Assembly: GCF_900090295.1 (NCBI RefSeq)
Contig: NZ_LT607753.1
Span: 5,704,001-5,768,000 of the forward strand
Origin: Micromonospora coxensis
GTDB taxonomy: Bacteria; Actinomycetota; Actinomycetes; Mycobacteriales; Micromonosporaceae
DNA: 64,000 bases
Reading direction: 5' to 3'
Each line of letters starts with the position of its first letter. Position 1 is the stretch's first letter. Under the pieces are notes generated by a model that was given only the letters and a program-made list of their open reading frames with translations, made no database searches and had not been told where the DNA came from. Shown here one piece after another: positions 36,555-44,872 of the stretch. A program made the position numbers and the translations under genes.

Positions 36555-37160
36555 TCACCCCCGGTCCGGCACGGGTGCGCCCGCCGCTGCCCGCCGTCCG
36601 AGCGCCACCGCCAGCAGCAGTGGGCAGAGCGCCTGCGCCCCGGCCGCGACCCGCTCGGACAGCCCGATCCGCGGCCCACCCGCGAGAAGTTCCAGCACGA
36701 ACCAGCCGACCAGCGCCAGCAGCAGCGCGGCGCAGGCCGTACCCGCCGCGGTGCTGAGGCCGGAGGCGCGCCGGCCGGCGGCGAGCGCCGGCCACAGCGC
36801 GAGCGCGCCGAACGCGACGGCGGCGGCCAGCCCGTGCGGGGTGGACGAGCCGCGCCCGGAGGGCAGCGGGAAGGCGGCCACCGCCATGGTGGCGACACCG
36901 CCGAGGGCCAGCACCAGCCGGCCGGCCGGGCGCGCCGGACGCAGCCCGGCGGCCGTGACGCAGTGGCACAGGCCCAGGCCGAGCAGCGCGACCGTCATGA
37001 CCCAGCGGTCGGCGGCGTCCCGCGCCGCGAGCGCGCTGATCGTCCCGGCCACCGGGTCGAAACCGCCCGGCTGGCGGGCCGCCGCGAGGGTCCAGCCACC
37101 GATCAGGAGCACGGGGGCGAGGGCGGCGGAGAGCAGGGCCCAGCGGGGTACGACACGCAC
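36555..37160 (-). CDS. DUF998 family membrane protein
   Basis: The protein is about 201 aa with six predicted membrane helices. It has the DUF998 opening pattern (GGWTLAAARQPGGFDPVAGT, then SALAARDAADRWVM). Function is unknown for the family. The start is placed at GTG 37160 because a -10-like TACGGT on the minus strand (37173-37168) ends 7 bp before it, the leaderless pattern; GTG 37169 is the alternative. It lies between the protease and aspS and shows no operon partner. Confidence 0.8.
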   Translation of the reverse strand: MRVVPRWALLSAALAPVLLIGGWTLAAARQPGGFDPVAGTISALAARDAADRWVMTVALLGLGLCHCVTAAGLRPARPAGRLVLALGGVATMAVAAFPLPSGRGSSTPHGLAAAVAFGALALWPALAAGRRASGLSTAAGTACAALLLALVGWFVLELLAGGPRIGLSERVAAGAQALCPLLLAVALGRRAAAGAPVPDRG

Positions 37161-37320
37161 CCGGCACACCGTACGCGCCGAGGCCCGTCGCGTCGCCGTA
37201 CCCGGGTTCGCCGGCCCCCCCGTCCTCCGGGTGGCGTGACCGCCCGGTGCCAGCCGGTCCGGGGCGTCCCTGACAGAATGCGGGGATCAGACGTGGACCG
37301 CAGATGAGGAGACGCAAGTC

Positions 37321-39126
37321 GTGATCCGTACCCATGACGCCGGCAGCCTGCGCGCGACGGACGCCGGCACCACGGTGACGCTCGCCGGGTGGGTGGCCCG
37401 CCGGCGCGACCACGGCGGTGTCATCTTCGTCGACCTGCGCGACGGTTCCGGCGTGGTCCAGGTGGTCTTCCGCGAGGAGGACGCGCACGCGCTGCGCAAC
37501 GAGTTCTGCGTCAAGGTCACCGGCGAGGTGACCCGCCGGCCGGAGGGCAACGACAACCCCGAGCTGCCCACCGGTGAGATCGAGGTGACCGCCAGCGAGC
37601 TGGAGGTGCTCTCCGAGGCGGCCCCGCTGCCGCTGCCGGTGGACGACCAGGTCGAGGCCGGCGACGACATTCGGCTCAAGTACCGCTACCTCGACCTGCG
37701 TCGCGGCGGCCCGGCGAAGGCGATGCGGCTGCGGTCGCGGGCCAACCAGCTCGCCCGGGGCGTGCTGCACGAGCGGGACTTCCTGGAGATCGAGACCCCG
37801 ACGCTGACCCGCTCCACCCCGGAGGGCGCCCGCGACTTCCTGGTCCCGGTCCGGCTCCAGCCCGGCAGCTGGTACGCCCTGCCGCAGTCGCCCCAGCTGT
37901 TCAAGCAGCTGCTCATGGTCGGCGGCATGGAGCGGTACTACCAGATCGCCCGCTGTTACCGGGACGAGGACTTCCGCGCCGACCGGCAGCCGGAGTTCAC
38001 CCAGCTCGACATCGAGATGTCCTTCGTCACCGAGGACGACGTGATCGACCTCGGCGAGGCCATCGTCTCGGCGCTCTGGAAGGACCTGGCCGGGTACGAG
38101 ATCTCCCGGCCGATCCCGCGGATCACCTGGCACGACGCGATGGCCCGGTACGGCTCGGACAAGCCGGACCTGCGCTACGGCGTGGAGCTGACCGAGCTGA
38201 CCGACTACCTGCGCGGCACCGAGTTCCGGGTCTTCGCCGGCGCGATCGACGCCGGTGGGTACGTCGGCGCGGTGGTCATGCCCGGCGGCGCGGCGCAGAC
38301 CCGCAAGGAGCTGGACGGCTGGCAGGACTGGGCCAAGGCGCGCGGCGCCAGGGGCCTGGCGTACGTGGTGCTCGACGCCGAGACCGGCGCGCCGCGCGGC
38401 CCGGTGGCGAAGAACCTCTCCGAGGCGCACCTGTCCGGGCTGGCCGACGCGGTCGGCGCCAAGCCGGGCGACGCGGTCTTCTTCGCCGCGAGCACGAACA
38501 CCCGCGAGGCGCAGGAGTTGCTCGGCGCGGCCCGGATCGAGATCGCCAAGCGGGCCAAGCTGGTCGACGAGAGCGCCTGGGCGTTCTGCTGGGTGGTCGA
38601 CGCGCCGATGTTCGAGCGCACCGACGAGGGCGGCTGGACGGCCGTGCACCACCCGTTCACCTCGCCGAACGCCGAGTGGGTGGACCGCTTCGAGGAGGCG
38701 CCGGACCGTGCGCTGGCGTACGCGTACGACATCGTCTGCAACGGCAACGAGATCGGCGGCGGCTCCATCCGTATCCACCGGGGCGACGTGCAGCAGCGGG
38801 TCTTCGACCTGCTGGGCATCACCCCGGAGGAGGCCCAGGACAAGTTCGGCTTCCTGCTGGAGGCGTTCAAGTACGGCGCCCCGCCGCACGGCGGCATCGC
38901 GTTCGGCTGGGACCGGGTCTGCATGCTGCTGGCCGGCGCGGACTCGATCCGCGAGGTGATCGCCTTCCCGAAGACCCGGGGTGGCTTCGACCCGCTGACC
39001 GGCGCGCCGACGCCGATCACCGCCCAGCAGCGCGCCGAGGCCGGCATCGACGCCAAGCCGAAGGCCCCGACCGGCGTGCACGCCGGCACGGCGGGCCCGG
39101 CGGCCCCGGTGGCCGACCCGGTCTGA
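37321..39126 (+). CDS. aspS: Aspartyl-tRNA synthetase (bacterial type)
   Basis: The protein has 601 aa, a class II synthetase. The N-terminal OB-fold anticodon domain ([20 protein letters not shown]) is followed by motif 2 ([20 protein letters not shown]), the bacterial GAD insertion (about residues 285-420) and motif 3 ([13 protein letters not shown]). Many actinobacteria lack AsnRS and use AspRS with GatCAB for Asn-tRNA; whether this enzyme is non-discriminating cannot be decided here. GTG 37321 follows GAGGAG. The last 25 or so residues are an Ala/Pro/Gly-rich tail. Confidence 0.97.
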   Translation: MIRTHDAGSLRATDAGTTVTLAGWVARRRDHGGVIFVDLRDGSGVVQVVFREEDAHALRNEFCVKVTGEVTRRPEGNDNPELPTGEIEVTASELEVLSEAAPLPLPVDDQVEAGDDIRLKYRYLDLRRGGPAKAMRLRSRANQLARGVLHERDFLEIETPTLTRSTPEGARDFLVPVRLQPGSWYALPQSPQLFKQLLMVGGMERYYQIARCYRDEDFRADRQPEFTQLDIEMSFVTEDDVIDLGEAIVSALWKDLAGYEISRPIPRITWHDAMARYGSDKPDLRYGVELTELTDYLRGTEFRVFAGAIDAGGYVGAVVMPGGAAQTRKELDGWQDWAKARGARGLAYVVLDAETGAPRGPVAKNLSEAHLSGLADAVGAKPGDAVFFAASTNTREAQELLGAARIEIAKRAKLVDESAWAFCWVVDAPMFERTDEGGWTAVHHPFTSPNAEWVDRFEEAPDRALAYAYDIVCNGNEIGGGSIRIHRGDVQQRVFDLLGITPEEAQDKFGFLLEAFKYGAPPHGGIAFGWDRVCMLLAGADSIREVIAFPKTRGGFDPLTGAPTPITAQQRAEAGIDAKPKAPTGVHAGTAGPAAPVADPV

Positions 39127-39158
39127 CCCGCCCGGGCGCCCCGCCGCCCGATCCTGTT

Positions 39159-39216
39159 CGATCGAGAGGTCCGCGTCGTGCGCCGCCCCGGCGGAGTGAC
39201 GCGGACCTCTCGATCG
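39159..39216. terminator. Long perfect inverted repeat after aspS
   Basis: CGATCGAGAGGTCCGCGTC and its exact complement GACGCGGACCTCTCGATCG form 19-bp arms around a 20-nt loop, 32 bp after the aspS stop and 14 bp before the next start. It may be the aspS terminator; the length and perfection of the arms are unusual for that. Confidence 0.6.
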
Positions 39217-39230
39217 TTCGGGGAGGACGG

Positions 39231-40091
39231 ATGGACGGTGGGATGAGGGCGCTCGTGGTGGGCGCCGGTGGGTTCCTCGGCGGTGAGGTGTGCCGGCGGG
39301 CGGTCGCGGCTGGCTGGTCGGTGGTGGGGACGTGGCACGCCACCCCGGTGTCGCTGCCCGGCGTGGCGCTGCGCCGGCTCGACGTGACCGACCGCGCGGC
39401 GGTGCGCCGGCTCGTGGCCGCCGTACGCCCGGACGTCGTGGTCGGCACGCCGTACCGGGTCGACGACTGGCGGGTCACCGCCGACGGGGCGGGGCACGTG
39501 GCGGCCGCGGCCGTCGAGGTCGGGGCGCGGCTGGTGCACCTGTCCAGCGACGCCCTGCACGGTGGGCGGGCCACGCCCTACCGCGACGACGAGCCGCCCA
39601 CGCCGGTGTACTTCTACGGGGCGGCGAAGGCGGCGGCGGAGACGGCGGTCCGGGCGGTGGACCCGGGCGCCGTGCTGGTGCGGACCTCGCTGATCGTGGG
39701 GGAGGGGAGTAAGCAGATCCAGCTCTGCCGGGACGCGCTGGTCGGCCGGGCCACCCTCTTCACCGACGAGTTCCGCTGCCCGGTCGACGTGACCGACCTG
39801 GCCGACGCCGTACTCGAACTGGCCGTCTCCTCCGACGCGGGCCCGCTCAACGTGGCCGGCCCGGACGCGGTCAGCCGCGCCGAACTGGGGTTGCTGGTGG
39901 CCCGCCGGTTCGGGTTGGACCCGACCGGGCTGAAGACCTCGACCGTCGCGGCGACCGGCCTGGTCCGCCCCGCCGACGTACGCCTCGACTCGTCCCGCGC
40001 GGCCGGTCTGCTCCGGACCCGGTTGCGCGCGGCGTGCGCGAACTCCTCGAACCCTGAGCTGACCCACTTCATGCACAGAGATTGTGCATAG
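39231..40091 (+). CDS. RmlD-like SDR / sugar-nucleotide-type reductase
   Basis: The protein has 286 aa. The NAD(P)-binding motif GAGGFLGGEV is near residue 11, and YGAAK (about 125) gives the catalytic Tyr and Lys. It resembles dTDP-4-dehydrorhamnose reductase in pattern but stands alone without rhamnose genes, so the substrate is open. ATG 39231 follows GGGAGG; ATG 39243 is the alternative. Its last codons overlap the first ArsR operator (40071-40089), so the 3' end is shared with regulatory DNA. Confidence 0.8.
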   Translation: MDGGMRALVVGAGGFLGGEVCRRAVAAGWSVVGTWHATPVSLPGVALRRLDVTDRAAVRRLVAAVRPDVVVGTPYRVDDWRVTADGAGHVAAAAVEVGARLVHLSSDALHGGRATPYRDDEPPTPVYFYGAAKAAAETAVRAVDPGAVLVRTSLIVGEGSKQIQLCRDALVGRATLFTDEFRCPVDVTDLADAVLELAVSSDAGPLNVAGPDAVSRAELGLLVARRFGLDPTGLKTSTVAATGLVRPADVRLDSSRAAGLLRTRLRAACANSSNPELTHFMHRDCA

Positions 40092-40128
40092 CTCTTGTGC
40101 ATAGAAAGTGTGCACAGATATTGTGCAT
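40071..40128. promoter_or_regulatory. ArsR operator array and leaderless promoter
   Basis: Two perfect palindromes TGCACA-N5-TGTGCA lie at 40072-40088 and 40111-40127 with a TGTGCAT half-site between them (40096-40102). TTGTGCATAG is also directly repeated (40082-40091 and 40095-40104). TTGTGC (40095-40100), 18 bp and TATTGT (40119-40124) form a promoter ending 7 bp before the ATG at 40132, so the ArsR mRNA is probably leaderless and repressed by its own product. Confidence 0.75.
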
Positions 40129-40131
40129 CGT

Positions 40132-40725
40132 ATGGAGAAGCGTCCGGCGGCCCGCAGGCCGCCCCGTGAGGTGCGCATCGACCACCGGCAGGTGCGGGTG
40201 CTGGCGCACCCGCTGCGTTTGCGGCTGCTCGGCGCGCTGCGGGTCGACGGCCCGGCGACCGCCACCCGGTTGGCCGAGCTGCTCGGCACCAACACCGGCG
40301 CCACCAGCTACCACCTGCGTCAGCTCGCCGAGGTGGGGCTGGTCACCGAGGCGCCGGAGCTGGCCAGCGGGCGACAGCGCTGGTGGCGGGCCGCGCACGA
40401 CGTCACCAACTTCGAGCCCACCGACTTCGACGACGACCCGGACGCCCGGGCCGCGATCGAGTGGATCCAGGGTGACCAGGTGCGGCTGCTGGTCGAGCAC
40501 GCCGAGCGGTGGTTCGCGGTGCAGCACGACTGGTCGCCCGCCTGGCGCGACGCCCTCGGCATGGGCGACGCCTTCATGACCATCTCGCCGGAGCGGCTCA
40601 CGGCGCTCAACGCCGAGCTGTGGCAGGTCCTCCAGCGGTACCACGACGAGGTCGACCCCGCCGAGGCCGACGCCGAGCCGGTCCAGGTCTTCGTGGCCGC
40701 CTACCCCCTGCTGGGGGGACGATGA
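40132..40725 (+). CDS. ArsR family winged-helix regulator
   Basis: The protein has 197 aa. The ArsR-type winged helix (about residues 15-90) has [18 protein letters not shown] and a recognition helix around TNTGATSYHLRQL. The C-terminal part (about 95-197) is a longer effector-type domain without the metal-binding Cys motif of classical ArsR/SmtB, so a non-metal signal is likely. ATG 40132 lies 7 bp after a TATTGT -10 box. It is coupled to an MFS transporter (ATGA overlap) and overlaps a clear operator array, so it probably represses its own operon. Confidence 0.9.
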   Translation: MEKRPAARRPPREVRIDHRQVRVLAHPLRLRLLGALRVDGPATATRLAELLGTNTGATSYHLRQLAEVGLVTEAPELASGRQRWWRAAHDVTNFEPTDFDDDPDARAAIEWIQGDQVRLLVEHAERWFAVQHDWSPAWRDALGMGDAFMTISPERLTALNAELWQVLQRYHDEVDPAEADAEPVQVFVAAYPLLGGR

Positions 40726-42197
40726 ACGCCCTGTCCGTACGCCAGGCCCGGCGGCGCTTCCTGCTGCTGCACGGTCTGCGGTGGCTGCCCAGCGGCCTGA
40801 TGATCCCCGTGATGATCCTGCTGATGCAGGAGCGCGGTCTGTCGCTGTCGGAGATCGGGCTGGTCTCCGTCGCCCAGGGGCTGGTGGTGCTGGCGCTGGA
40901 GTTGCCCACCGGCGGGCTCGCCGACGCGCTGGGCCGCCGTCCGGTGCTGCTGACCGCCTGGAGCCTCGGCCTGGCCTCCCTGGTCCTGTTCGCCGTCGCC
41001 GACTCGTTCGCCCTCTTCTTCGTGGTCTGGGCGTTGCAGGGGGTCTTCCGGGCACTGGACAGCGGACCGCTGGAGTCCTGGTACGTCGACGCCACCCTGG
41101 CCGCCGACCCGGACGCCCGCTACGAGCCCGGCCTCGGCCACGCGGGCACCGTCATCGGCCTGTCCATCAGCGCCGGCGCGCTGCTCAGCGGCGGCCTGGT
41201 CGCCCTCGGACCGATCGGGCCGGTGAGCGCGCTGACCGTGCCCGTGCTGGTCGCCGTCGCGCTGCAGGCGCTGGGCCTGGTCGCCCTGCTCGTGCTGCTG
41301 GTCGAGGTCCACCCGCGCCGGGACGTCGGGGCGTTGCGGGCGTCGGTCGTCGAGGCGCCCCGGATGGTGGGCCAGGCGCTCGGCCTGCTGCGCCGCTCCC
41401 GGGTGCTGCTCGCCCTGGTCGCCGTCGAGCTGTTCTGGGGCTTCGGCATGGTGACCTTCGAGTCGCTGTTGCCGGTCCGCCTCGCCGAGGTGGTGGGCGA
41501 CGCCGACGCGGCGGCGGCGCTGCTCGGGCCGGCCAGCTCGGCGGCCTGGCTCGCCTCGGCAGCCGGCGCGGCGCTGACCCCGCTGCTGCTGCGCTGGCCC
41601 GGCGGCGCGGCCAGCGCCGCGCTGCTGCGCGTCGTGCAGGGCGCCACCGTGGTCGGGATGGGGCTGTTCGCCGGGCCGGTCGGGGTGCTGGTCGCCTACC
41701 TGACCTGCTACGCCGTGCACGGCGCCTCGAACCCGCTGCACATGGGCCTGCTGCACCGCCAGGTCGACGGGCCGTACCGGACCAGCGTGATCTCGCTGAA
41801 CTCGATGATGGGACAGCCCGGGTTCGCCGTCGGCGCGGTGCTGCTCACCGCGATCGCCGACACCAGCGGGGTCAGCACGGCGATGCTGGTCGGCGCGGTG
41901 GTGCTCGCCGTGGCCGCCCCGCTCTACCTGCCCGCGTGGCGGGCCGAGCGGATGGCCGGCGCGGCGGCGGACGCGAACCCCGGTGCGCCGTCCGGCGGCC
42001 CCGGCACGCTCCCGCCGAGCACCGACCCGGGCGTCGCCCCGCCGATCACCGACCCCGACACGGCCCGGCCGGCCGCAGATCTCCGGGCGGACGGCCCGAC
42101 CGTGGCGCCGGCAACGGCGGACCACCTCACCGGCCAGCCGGGGCTGCCCGCCCCGGACGGCCCTCCGGTGGTCGGCGAGGCGTCACCCGCCCGCTGA
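40722..42197 (+). CDS. MFS transporter
   Basis: The protein has 491 aa and 12 predicted membrane helices. The loop 2-3 signature reads GGLADALGRRPVLL, the standard MFS motif. About 75 C-terminal residues form a soluble tail rich in Pro, Ala, Gly and Asp. The substrate is unknown; ArsR-regulated MFS proteins of this kind are mostly drug or metabolite exporters. ATG 40722 overlaps the ArsR stop by 4 bp, so expression should follow derepression of the upstream operator array. Confidence 0.88.
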   Translation: MNALSVRQARRRFLLLHGLRWLPSGLMIPVMILLMQERGLSLSEIGLVSVAQGLVVLALELPTGGLADALGRRPVLLTAWSLGLASLVLFAVADSFALFFVVWALQGVFRALDSGPLESWYVDATLAADPDARYEPGLGHAGTVIGLSISAGALLSGGLVALGPIGPVSALTVPVLVAVALQALGLVALLVLLVEVHPRRDVGALRASVVEAPRMVGQALGLLRRSRVLLALVAVELFWGFGMVTFESLLPVRLAEVVGDADAAAALLGPASSAAWLASAAGAALTPLLLRWPGGAASAALLRVVQGATVVGMGLFAGPVGVLVAYLTCYAVHGASNPLHMGLLHRQVDGPYRTSVISLNSMMGQPGFAVGAVLLTAIADTSGVSTAMLVGAVVLAVAAPLYLPAWRAERMAGAAADANPGAPSGGPGTLPPSTDPGVAPPITDPDTARPAADLRADGPTVAPATADHLTGQPGLPAPDGPPVVGEASPAR

Positions 42198-42223
42198 GCG
42201 GCGGGCGGTTCCGGCGGCGCGGC

Positions 42224-42964
42224 TCAGGCCAGTCGCAGCGAGCTGCGGGCGAGCGTGCCGGTGAAGCCGAGCCGCCGGTAGAGCCGGATCGCCCCCACGT
42301 TGTCGGTGTAGACGCCGAGCGCCACCTGGTCGTAGCGGGCGCGCAGGGCACGGGTCATCCCGGCGGTCAGGGCCGCCCCGAGCCCTCGGCCACGCCGGTC
42401 CGGGGCCACCGTCAGCCCGGCGAGGAAGCCGACGTCGCCCCGGCTGCGGTCGGCGCCGCAGGCGACGATCCGGTCACCGTCGCGGATGCCGTACCAGTCG
42501 ACGATCCCCGGGTCGCCGGGGCGGGACGTGGTGCTCGGGAACGCCTCGTCGATCAGCGTCGCCAGCGCCGGGTGGTCGGCGGCGGTGAGGCGTACCACCC
42601 GCTCCTCGTCGGCCTGCCGCGGCGGCGCGGTGTCGGTCCAGAGGAAGTCCCACGCGTCGAGGCGGGCGATCTCGAACCGCCCGGCCAGCGTCTCCGGGTC
42701 GGTCCGGGGCAGCTGCACCCACTGCCCGGGGCGCAGCGCGCCCTCGGCGACCAGCGCGGCGAACAGCTCCACCGCCGGGGCGCAGGCGCCGATGGCGCCG
42801 CCCACCGGGCCGGCGTCGGCGGGGAGCAGCCACGCCACCATGTCGTCGCGTCGCCAACCACGCGGTCGGTCGCCGGGGCGGATCACGTGCCGGGCGAACG
42901 GGTGGTGGCCGGTGGCGGCGAGGAGCGCGGCCCGGCCCACCAGCTCCTGATCGGCGATGATCAT
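42224..42964 (-). CDS. GNAT family N-acetyltransferase
   Basis: The protein has 246 aa. The acetyl-CoA-binding motif A is clear in the C-terminal half: VAPDRRGRGLGAALTAGM (about residues 185-202), then VYTDNVGAIRLYRRLGF. The N-terminal 115 residues are a less conserved domain. Substrate unknown. On the minus strand TAGGCT (42976-42971) ends 6 bp before ATG 42964, so the gene is probably leaderless. It converges with the MFS gene with only 26 bp between stops. Confidence 0.87.
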   Translation of the reverse strand: MIIADQELVGRAALLAATGHHPFARHVIRPGDRPRGWRRDDMVAWLLPADAGPVGGAIGACAPAVELFAALVAEGALRPGQWVQLPRTDPETLAGRFEIARLDAWDFLWTDTAPPRQADEERVVRLTAADHPALATLIDEAFPSTTSRPGDPGIVDWYGIRDGDRIVACGADRSRGDVGFLAGLTVAPDRRGRGLGAALTAGMTRALRARYDQVALGVYTDNVGAIRLYRRLGFTGTLARSSLRLA

Positions 42965-43081
42965 GGAAACAGCCTAGAACGCGTCCACCCGACCCGCCCG
43001 GTCCAGGGTGGAGATTGACGGCTCGTCCGATTGGGTACATCCCGGCCGACCTACTGGGAACCCCCACCGGAGGACACTGAC

Positions 43082-43294
43082 ATGTTCGCCATCCTCGCGG
43101 CCATCGTGTTCGGCTTCGCGCTCCTGATCGACCTGCTGAACACCAACTTCGGCGCACCCGACCTGTTCAACTGGAACACCCTCGTGCTGATCGGTCTGCT
43201 GCTGCTGTCGCTCTACCTCGCCGGGGTCGGCAGCGGCCCGCGCGGTGGTGGCGGCGGCCGCTGGTACCGGGGCCGGCGTCCCGGCCGTGGCTGA
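43082..43294 (+). CDS. Small membrane protein (70 aa)
   Basis: The protein has 70 aa. Two hydrophobic segments (about residues 2-18 and 29-47) flank a short loop with NTNFGAPDLFNW, and a Gly/Arg-rich basic tail follows. The function is unknown. ATG 43082 has CGGAGG upstream. TTGACG at 43015-43020 and GGGTAC at 43034-43039 resemble promoter boxes at 13-bp spacing; GGGTAC also resembles the stress sigma-B -10 element of actinobacteria, so stress control is a weak inference. Confidence 0.7.
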   Translation: MFAILAAIVFGFALLIDLLNTNFGAPDLFNWNTLVLIGLLLLSLYLAGVGSGPRGGGGGRWYRGRRPGRG

Positions 43295-43310
43295 CCGCTA
43301 GCGATCAGGG

Positions 43311-43362
43311 CGGGCGCGGTCAGCGGCGCGACTCGGGCGTTGCTGACCGCGCCCGGTACTGT
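43311..43362 (+). promoter_or_regulatory. Inverted repeat and leaderless -10 box before rarA
   Basis: CGGGCGCGGTCAGC and GCTGACCGCGCCCG are perfect 14-bp arms (43311-43324, 43342-43355) around a 17-nt loop. It can end transcription of the small membrane protein gene. Directly after it, TACTGT (43357-43362) ends 7 bp before the rarA ATG, the leaderless pattern, so terminator and promoter overlap. Confidence 0.55.
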
Positions 43363-43369
43363 CTTCGTG

Positions 43370-44872
43370 ATGGAATCCGACGCCCTCTTCTCCCTCGGTG
43401 GACCCGCCGCGGCGCCCAGCGCCCCCGCGGGTCCGGGTGGCGTCGACGGCTTCGGCCCGGTCGGGCAGGATTCGCCCCTGCCCGTCCGGATGCGTCCGGC
43501 GAGCATCGACGAACTGGTCGGCCAGGACCACCTGCTCGCCCCCGGCGCGCCGCTGCGCCAGCTGGTCGGCGGCGGCGCGCCGATGTCGGTCATCCTCTGG
43601 GGCCCGCCGGGCAGCGGCAAGACCACCATCGCGCACCTGGTCGCCGGGGCCACCGATCGCCGGTTCGTCGCCATGTCGGCCCTCAACGCCGGCGTCAAGG
43701 ACGTGCGGGCGGTCATCGACACGGCCCGCCGGCAGCGCCGCGCGGGAGGCCCGCAGACCGTGCTCTTCATCGACGAGGTGCACCGGTTCAGCAAGACCCA
43801 GCAGGACTCGCTGCTGGCCGCGGTGGAGGACCGGACGGTCACCCTGCTCGCGGCGACCACCGAGAACCCGTACTTCTCGGTCATCTCTCCGCTGCTGTCG
43901 CGGTGCGTGCTGCTCACCCTCCAACCGCTCGACGAGGCGGCCGTGCGCGGCCTGCTGCGCCGCGCGGTCACCGACGCGCGCGGCCTCGCCGGCGCGCTCA
44001 CCCTGGAGACCGAGGCCGAGGACCATCTGGTACGCCTCGCCGGCGGCGACGTGCGCAAGGCGCTGACCGCGCTGGAGGCTGCGGCGGCCTCGGCGACGGC
44101 GCTGGGCACCGGCCGGATCGACCTGGCCACCGCCGAGCAGGCGGTCGACGTGGCCGCCGTGCGCTACGACCGCGACGGTGACGCCCACTACGACGTGACC
44201 AGCGCGTTCATCAAGAGCATGCGCGGCTCGGACGTGGACGCCGCGCTGCACTGGCTGGCCCGGATGCTGGTGGCCGGCGAGGACGCCCGGTTCATCGCCC
44301 GCCGGTTGGTGATCTTCGCCAGCGAGGATGTCGGCATGGCCGACCCGACCGCGCTGGGGGTGGCCACCGCCGCCGCCCACGCCGTCGAGTACGTCGGCCT
44401 GCCGGAGGCCCAGCTCAACCTGGCCCAGGCCGTGATCCACCTGGCCACCGCCCCGAAGTCGAACTCGGCCACCAGCGCGATCGGCGCGGCGATCGCCGAC
44501 GTGCGGGCCGGCCGGGGCGGCCCGGTGCCGCGCGGGCTGCGCGACGCGCACTACGCCGGCGCGCGCGGCCTGGGGCACGGCACGGGGTACCGCTACCCGC
44601 ACGACGACCAGCGCGGGGTGGTCACCCAGCAGTACGCTCCCGACGATCTCGTCGGGATCGACTACTACCGGCCCAGCGGGCACGGCGCGGAGCGGTCGGT
44701 GGCCGCCCGCCTGCCCCTGCTGCGCCGGATCGTCCGGGGGCTGCCCGCCCCGGCGTCGCGTCCCGAGGGACCGGCGCCGGTGGCGGTGAACGGCCGTCAC
44801 CCGTCGGGCACGGGGCACGCCGGTGGGGCGGATGAGGGCGGCGTCGACGCCGTCGAGGAGGGTCAGCAGTGA
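43370..44872 (+). CDS. rarA: Replication-associated recombination ATPase RarA (MgsA)
   Basis: The protein has 500 aa. AAA+ motifs are present: Walker [10 protein letters not shown] (about residues 78-86), Walker [10 protein letters not shown], and sensor 1 [11 protein letters not shown]. The MgsA C-terminal oligomerisation domain follows (about 270-440). RarA acts at stalled replication forks and gaps with SSB and RecA. ATG 43370 is preceded by a TACTGT -10 box at leaderless distance. The C-terminal 40 residues are an unconserved tail, and the stop overlaps the next start (GTGA). Confidence 0.94.
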   Translation: MESDALFSLGGPAAAPSAPAGPGGVDGFGPVGQDSPLPVRMRPASIDELVGQDHLLAPGAPLRQLVGGGAPMSVILWGPPGSGKTTIAHLVAGATDRRFVAMSALNAGVKDVRAVIDTARRQRRAGGPQTVLFIDEVHRFSKTQQDSLLAAVEDRTVTLLAATTENPYFSVISPLLSRCVLLTLQPLDEAAVRGLLRRAVTDARGLAGALTLETEAEDHLVRLAGGDVRKALTALEAAAASATALGTGRIDLATAEQAVDVAAVRYDRDGDAHYDVTSAFIKSMRGSDVDAALHWLARMLVAGEDARFIARRLVIFASEDVGMADPTALGVATAAAHAVEYVGLPEAQLNLAQAVIHLATAPKSNSATSAIGAAIADVRAGRGGPVPRGLRDAHYAGARGLGHGTGYRYPHDDQRGVVTQQYAPDDLVGIDYYRPSGHGAERSVAARLPLLRRIVRGLPAPASRPEGPAPVAVNGRHPSGTGHAGGADEGGVDAVEEGQQ

